In this document: piece after piece, positions 59,414 through 64,000 of the stretch
How the letters are laid out: every line of letters starts with the position of its first letter
How positions within the stretch are numbered: the first letter of the stretch is position 1
NCBI GenBank assembly: GCA_021464415.1
Contig: CM038469.1
Coordinates: 25,413,736-25,477,735, forward strand
DNA length: 64,000 bases
From: Lonicera japonica
Taxonomy: Eukaryota; Streptophyta; Magnoliopsida; Dipsacales; Caprifoliaceae
Direction of reading: 5' to 3'
The notes under the pieces: model-generated
Told to the model about the DNA's origin: nothing
Seen by the model: only the letters and a program-made list of their open reading frames with translations
Database searches by the model: none
Translations under genes and position numbers: made by a program

Positions 59414-59487
59414 TGGCCCATGCAGGTCTCGAACCTGCGACCTTCGCGTTATTAGCACGACGCTCTAACCAACTGAGCTAATGGGCC
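59414..59487 (-). tRNA. trnI-AAU: tRNA-Ile (anticodon AAU)
   Basis: A 74-nt cloverleaf on the minus strand: acceptor stem GGCCCAT/ATGGGCC with discriminator A, D arm GCTCAGTTGGTTAGAGC, anticodon stem TCGTG/CGCGA, anticodon loop CTAATAA with AAT at 59451-59453, and T arm GCAGGTTCGAGACCTGC. All stems pair (one G-T). There is no intron. A T4 run just past the 3' end (minus strand, 59403-59406) can serve as the pol III terminator. Confidence 0.97.
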
Positions 59488-60415
59488 ATGTGCTCATAAA
59501 AGTATGAAGAATATTTCATAATTATGATATAGATGGTCGTTTGCACTTTTGACACTTTGACGAGCAGAACAGAGAAAGAGGGGATGTTGGAACACATAAC
59601 AGCAAGTGAAGTGAAATAGCAGAGTATGGAGTGAGCCATGCTCTTATATATGTGCCACCATTTCTGCCCCCAACATAGACTCTCATTTCTTCTTCCCAAC
59701 GTAGGTAAGTAAATGTTTTTAGGAAAATGATAACCTGTATCACAAGCTCACGTGTTAAATATGTATTATGAATAGAAAAAAGAGATAAAAAGAGATAATG
59801 AGTCATAAGATCTCGCTCTGTAATGTTTTATAACTCTAAGGACGAACTCTTATTTAATAAAGGGAAGTAGTATTAATTTCATAATTTAATTTTATAATAA
59901 GGACACTTTTTATAATATTAATTTATTTTAACAAAAATGATAAATGCTAATGGACAAAAATACCTTAAATAGTGCCATTTCTCTCTCTCTCTCAGCCCCT
60001 AAACAATTTTCCTCTTTCTCCGACCTCCTCACCAACGATCTCACCTTTTCCACCACCACCACCACCCAACTCTCTGATTGTATTGCCAAGAAGAGCGTCG
60101 TTCTAATCTTCTTATTCTTTTTTTTTTCTGCTAGTGTAATCGTAAAACATATATAACTTTTGATCAAACTATTGGATTGGGTTGATTTTTTTATATGTTG
60201 TTCAAAAGACAAAGTTACTGTAATTTCGCGAAAAATCAAGAAAATTAGAGGTCGTTTTGCTATTGAAATCGACCAATTTCGACAGCTCAACGGGATTTGA
60301 AAAAAAATAATCTAATCGCAACTTTTTTTTTTTAATGAACCCTATGTCGATCCATATATATTTACATATAAATAAATTGAGTAGATGATAATCTCATCAA
60401 TTTTGTTGTTCTCTG
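59488..60415. other. Intergenic, no confident gene
   Basis: A plus-strand frame from about 59948 (MDKNTLNSAISLSLSAPKQF...) has Ser/Thr-rich low-complexity content and is followed by T-rich sequence. It could be a degraded gene start but no family is recognised. Confidence 0.3.
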
Positions 60416-60745
60416 TTTTGTATTGGTGTTAAAACCATTTTAGCACCAATGTTTTAACACAATTGGTGGTTTTGGTGCTAAAATCGCCTTGTTGTGTATC
60501 ATTGGATGGATGCTAAAATAGATTTATCACCATTGGTACTAAAACCATTTAACATAAATTTTGATGAGACGTGATATGTTATTAGGAATGGTATTAGACA
60601 GATTTAGCACCATTGGTGCTAACACTATTTAGCACAAATTCTAATGAAACGTTAGATGTTATAAGGAATGATACTAAACCGATTTAGCACCATTGGTGCT
60701 AATTCTTGTGAGACGTGAGATGTTGTAAGGAATGGATATTAGCGT
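60416..60745. repeat. Tandem repeat with a TTAGCACCATTGGTGCTAA palindrome
   Basis: A unit of about 105 bp (ATTTAGCACCATTGGTGCTA, then AATTCTAATGAAACGT and GATGTTATAAGGAATG) is repeated about three times. Each copy has a near-perfect 18-bp palindrome. Confidence 0.65.
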
Positions 60746-62097
60746 CTTTTTTGTACAGTGTCCTTAATTTACACGGTTAATTTATAAGTGTCTTTTATAA
60801 TTATGTCATTATTGGAATGAGCCCTTATGCCCAATTGCTCCTAGAAAAAATAATTTTATTTGTGAGAATTTGTGCCCTATATATTAAATGTATATTTAAT
60901 CTTTTTTCTTATTATAAATGGGTTGTTAAAATGTGTCCTTAAGGCACACATTAAGATGACCCATGTTATTAATCTTTCTCTCCTTCTCCCTTTTTCTTTA
61001 TAAATTAAATTAAATTTTTTTCTCTCAAAATTGAATTCTTTATATTACTTCCTAATCTTCACTTGTTACTACTTTAATTGGTTCTTTATTTTCCTTTTTT
61101 TGATGGCCTTTTAGTATTGTAAGTAACTGTTGGAACTAAAAGCCCTTAGTTGGGTGCATTTGATTAATTGGTTTATTTACCATGTTCAATTCCTTGGAAT
61201 TGTTTTACCCGGAATAACTCTCCATAGAAAACAAAAGCTTAGGCGGCAGGAGGGAGGAGGAAGGTTGGTTTTTGAGTTACCAGAAAGGAAAAAGGAGAAA
61301 ATTCAGCTTAACCAAATTGTACCTTAGAAATTGATTTCCTTAAAAAAGTTATCTAATGAAATACCACTGAAGACAGAAAATATGAAATGTTGAAAGAAAG
61401 AGAATGAAATGCGCTGTGTTGTATTGTAAACCATTACAATAAGAGGGTCTTGTATAGAGTGTGTACACAGGAAACTTTTTCATATATATAGCATCCAGGG
61501 CTCAGGACCGATCCGGAGATATATAAGATCCTATACAAAAATTGAAACGAGAATCTTTTTCACATATACAACATGTATACTTCTTCAACCCTTATTTTAA
61601 TGCCGTATTTAAAAACTTTAGGCTACATATGTAAGATATAAACAAAATTTCTCTAAGTAAATGGTGATGGCTATTATCACCATTAGATTAAAAGTGATAA
61701 AATGATGAAATTATTTACTTGTGCTTTGATTAATAGTATGTATTGATAGGTTCAGAGGTTAGGGATTATGTGTTATTAATTAGCTCTGTTCGTATAATCT
61801 TTTTGTGCATTCATAGCATATATACGACGGGTATGTGTGTGTATAGTCGATAGCATACAACAGGTACATAATTTGTATAAATAAAATTTTGCATCCTATT
61901 TGTCTATACGCAGTTTTTAAGGGAAGAGTGCCAAGTTCATAATACTATCGAGATTTAATTCTAGTCACACTTCTCTCTAAATTTCGACATGGTACTAGGT
62001 TCGAGCCTCAATGTGGTCTCCACATAAATTTTGATGTTCCAAATTCATGTTTAACGCCTTCTAGTGCAGCGTTTACTCATTCCCTTGTTGTAACTTG
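60746..62097. other. Intergenic, no gene recognised
   Basis: Near 60930 TTGTTAAAATGTGTCCTTAA is followed by an inverted partner, resembling one end of the 35307-35471 MITE family. The frame at 61130-61327 shows no family similarity. Confidence 0.35.
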
Positions 62098-62100
62098 TAA

Positions 62101-62585
62101 GAGTATTTCTAGTAGTGGTGTTTAACTTCGTTTTGCGAAAAATTTACGCAACTTGTAATTTATTTATTTTTATCTTTAGCGGTCTTTTAAAAATAATTCT
62201 TGCGTAAAATATACCCTTAATTTGCAACACCACGTCAGTTTTCTCACTCCTCAATTTTTTTATAAACCTATAAAATGTTATAACTTTTAATAAAAATATA
62301 AATTTTGATAAAACTTATACATTTGAAATCTACTTATCAGCACCAATAAATCAAGATCCATTGTGATTATGATATTGTATATATATAATTTCAAGAAAAT
62401 AATAATAAAAAATTGTATAAAATAACATCTAACATTTGTTCATATCTTATTGATTCTTTTTAATTTTACACAAAAGTTTACAAATTTTTCATTGGAGCAT
62501 ATTTTTTTTAGATTTTAAGTTTTGTGTAAAATTGGTTGCACATAGAATATGCATATCAATTTTGATATAGCTATTGGAAATGTTC
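62101..62585. mobile_element. Harbinger-like MITE, copy 1
   Basis: A 485-bp insert with TAA on both sides (62098-62100 and 62586-62588) and inverted ends GAGTATTTCTAGTAGTGG / GAACATTTCCAATAGC. Confidence 0.65.
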
Positions 62586-62658
62586 TAATAATAATGTTGG
62601 ATTATCAAATAATAATATTGGTGCCAATTATATATTATTTGGAAAAACATAAATCTAA

Positions 62659-63146
62659 GAGCATCTCTAATGGTAGTGTAAAATTGACTTGTAAATCATA
62701 TATGTCAACTCACTTTACAAAAAACTTGAATTCAAAAAAAAATTAAAAAAATGCTCCAATGGTACTTTTGTAAAGTCTTGTGTAAATTTTAAATTAATCA
62801 ATAAGATTCCAACACTTGTTAACTATCAATTTAAGCAATTTATTATTATTATTTCTTGAATTTTTTATAAATAATTCTATAGTCACAATAGATCTTGATT
62901 TGTAAGTATTGATGAGTATATTTCAAATATATATTGTTTTATTAAGATACATATTTTACATTTGAAGTTATTATATTTTAAAATTTTATTTAAAAAATGA
63001 AGAGATAGAAAAATGATGTGGCATTGTAAAATGAGACTGTATTTTACACAAACAGTTTACACAAACTTGTATTTTAAAAGATTGTTGTAGACAAATTGTG
63101 TAAATTTTAGACAAAACAAAAATATAGAAGATTGTTGGAGATGCTC
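62659..63146. mobile_element. Harbinger-like MITE, copy 2, inverted relative to copy 1
   Basis: A 488-bp insert with TAA on both sides (62656-62658 and 63147-63149) and ends GAGCATCTCTAATGG / GAGCATCTCCAACAA. Internal words (CAAGATC with GATCTTG, CACCACGTC with GATGTGGCAT) show it is in the opposite orientation to the 62101-62585 copy. Confidence 0.7.
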
Positions 63147-63254
63147 TAAGTATACAACTAGGAATTTTCTTAGGTTGTATTCTTTTCACAAAATTTTAAA
63201 ATTGGTGAATTGATAAATCATAACATTTTGAAATATGTGACTGTACAATCTTGT

Positions 63255-63530
63255 GATTTTCGATCCGGTGTTCTTTTAAGAAAATTTATAAGGATTTTAT
63301 AAAATATCAAAATATAATAATATAAGTTGAGTTTGAGTGACATTTTTATCCATATAAGTGAAAATAAGATTAAAATGAGATGAATCAAATTCAAACTCTT
63401 TAATTCAACACGAAATACCTAAAATCTCAACCTTTTCGGTGAATTATGAAATCACGTAATTTATAAAATTTCAAAGTTTGATGAAATTTTAAAATATCGA
63501 TAATTTTCTCAAAAGAACGCTCCTGAATTA
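63255..63530. mobile_element. Possible small foldback element
   Basis: GGTGTTCTTTTAAGAAAAT at the left is mirrored by ATTTTCTCAAAAGAACGCT at the right. The target site is unclear. Confidence 0.35.
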
Positions 63531-64000
63531 GGTAAGTCATGTCATTTATCAAATCATGCGGAAAGAACATAGCCGTACATCATATTATCAATGAAAAAAA
63601 CACATAAATTAAAGAAAATATCTTTATATCACATTATCATCGGTGATGAATTTTATTCCCTATAGGCTTTTATAGGTTTCTTTGACAGCTAATCCTCACG
63701 CGAATTTCCAATCTGATTTCTAGTTGGGCTGAGCTAGTGGTTCATATGATAAATTTGTTGACATTTAGAGGTTCCTTTCTTTAAATTTTTCTTTTTTTTT
63801 CTCTCTTTGTTGCAATCCAAAATAATTGCTTAGACAAAATGACTCACGAGAAAAGAAAATAAAGAAAAAAGAAATTTATTATTTTATGTTCATTTTAATT
63901 AACAGATGAAATACGGAAATGTCAATACTTGAACCTTAGACCTTTTAAATGGCTAAGTTCTGATACCATGTTAAAACATATCTCTTAAAATTTTAAAACT
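63531..64000. other. Window end, no gene recognised
   Basis: AT-rich. The sequence ACCTTAGACC followed by CTGATACCATGTTAAAACAT at about 63935-63980 resembles an LTR or other dispersed repeat end, but there is too little sequence to say. Confidence 0.25.

Overview
The window looks like nuclear DNA from a eudicot plant. It is AT-rich, its genes carry introns, and much of it is transposon-derived. It holds one recognisable host gene, a homologue of the plant F-box/LRR-repeat protein 15 (FBL15/SLOMO), on the minus strand. There is also an intact tRNA-Ile(AAU) gene, a plastid ndhB fragment inserted in the nucleus, and a dense population of DNA transposons and retrotransposons. The species cannot be named from the sequence alone.

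Layout. 1-8.35 kb: 5' part of the FBL15 homologue (start codon at 7908, gene runs off the left edge). Its introns hold MITEs and a LINE scrap, and its middle LRR exons (about 1.3-2.1 kb) are broken by short inserts. 8.35-22.5 kb: intergenic AT-rich DNA with foldback elements, hAT elements (one nested inside another, both with clear 8-bp target duplications) and dispersed direct repeats. 22.7-27.1 kb: a decayed transposon-type protein gene on the minus strand, split by a solo LTR (24494-26190). 28-36 kb: small elements, the ndhB NUPT and a Helitron with a partial tandem duplication.

36.3-54.8 kb: one 18.5-kb Ty3/gypsy element of the Tat/Ogre type, lying on the minus strand. In element order it has: 5' LTR (53290-54827), a PBS of tRNA-Arg type, gag, protease, reverse transcriptase/RNase H, a second archaeal-type RNase H, and integrase. 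Beyond pol there are two genes on the opposite (plus) strand, each with its own TATA promoter: a DUF7745-like gene (44236-45494) and an intron-containing plant-mobile-domain gene (39701-43645). Two tandem-repeat arrays and the 3' LTR (36299-37834) follow. All of its coding regions except the integrase frame carry stops or frameshifts, so the copy is dead, but the architecture is complete.

The most interesting signal is a 12-bp palindrome, TGTCGCGCGACA. It is clustered just upstream of the TATA box in the LTRs (six sites each) and is found again upstream of both internal antisense promoters. It therefore marks every promoter of this element family, as expected if one DNA-binding factor, possibly encoded by the element, controls them together.

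54.8-64 kb: another hAT element with target duplication, a decayed gypsy gag, the tRNA-Ile gene beside a short tandem array, and two related Harbinger-like MITEs in inverted orientation 73 bp apart.
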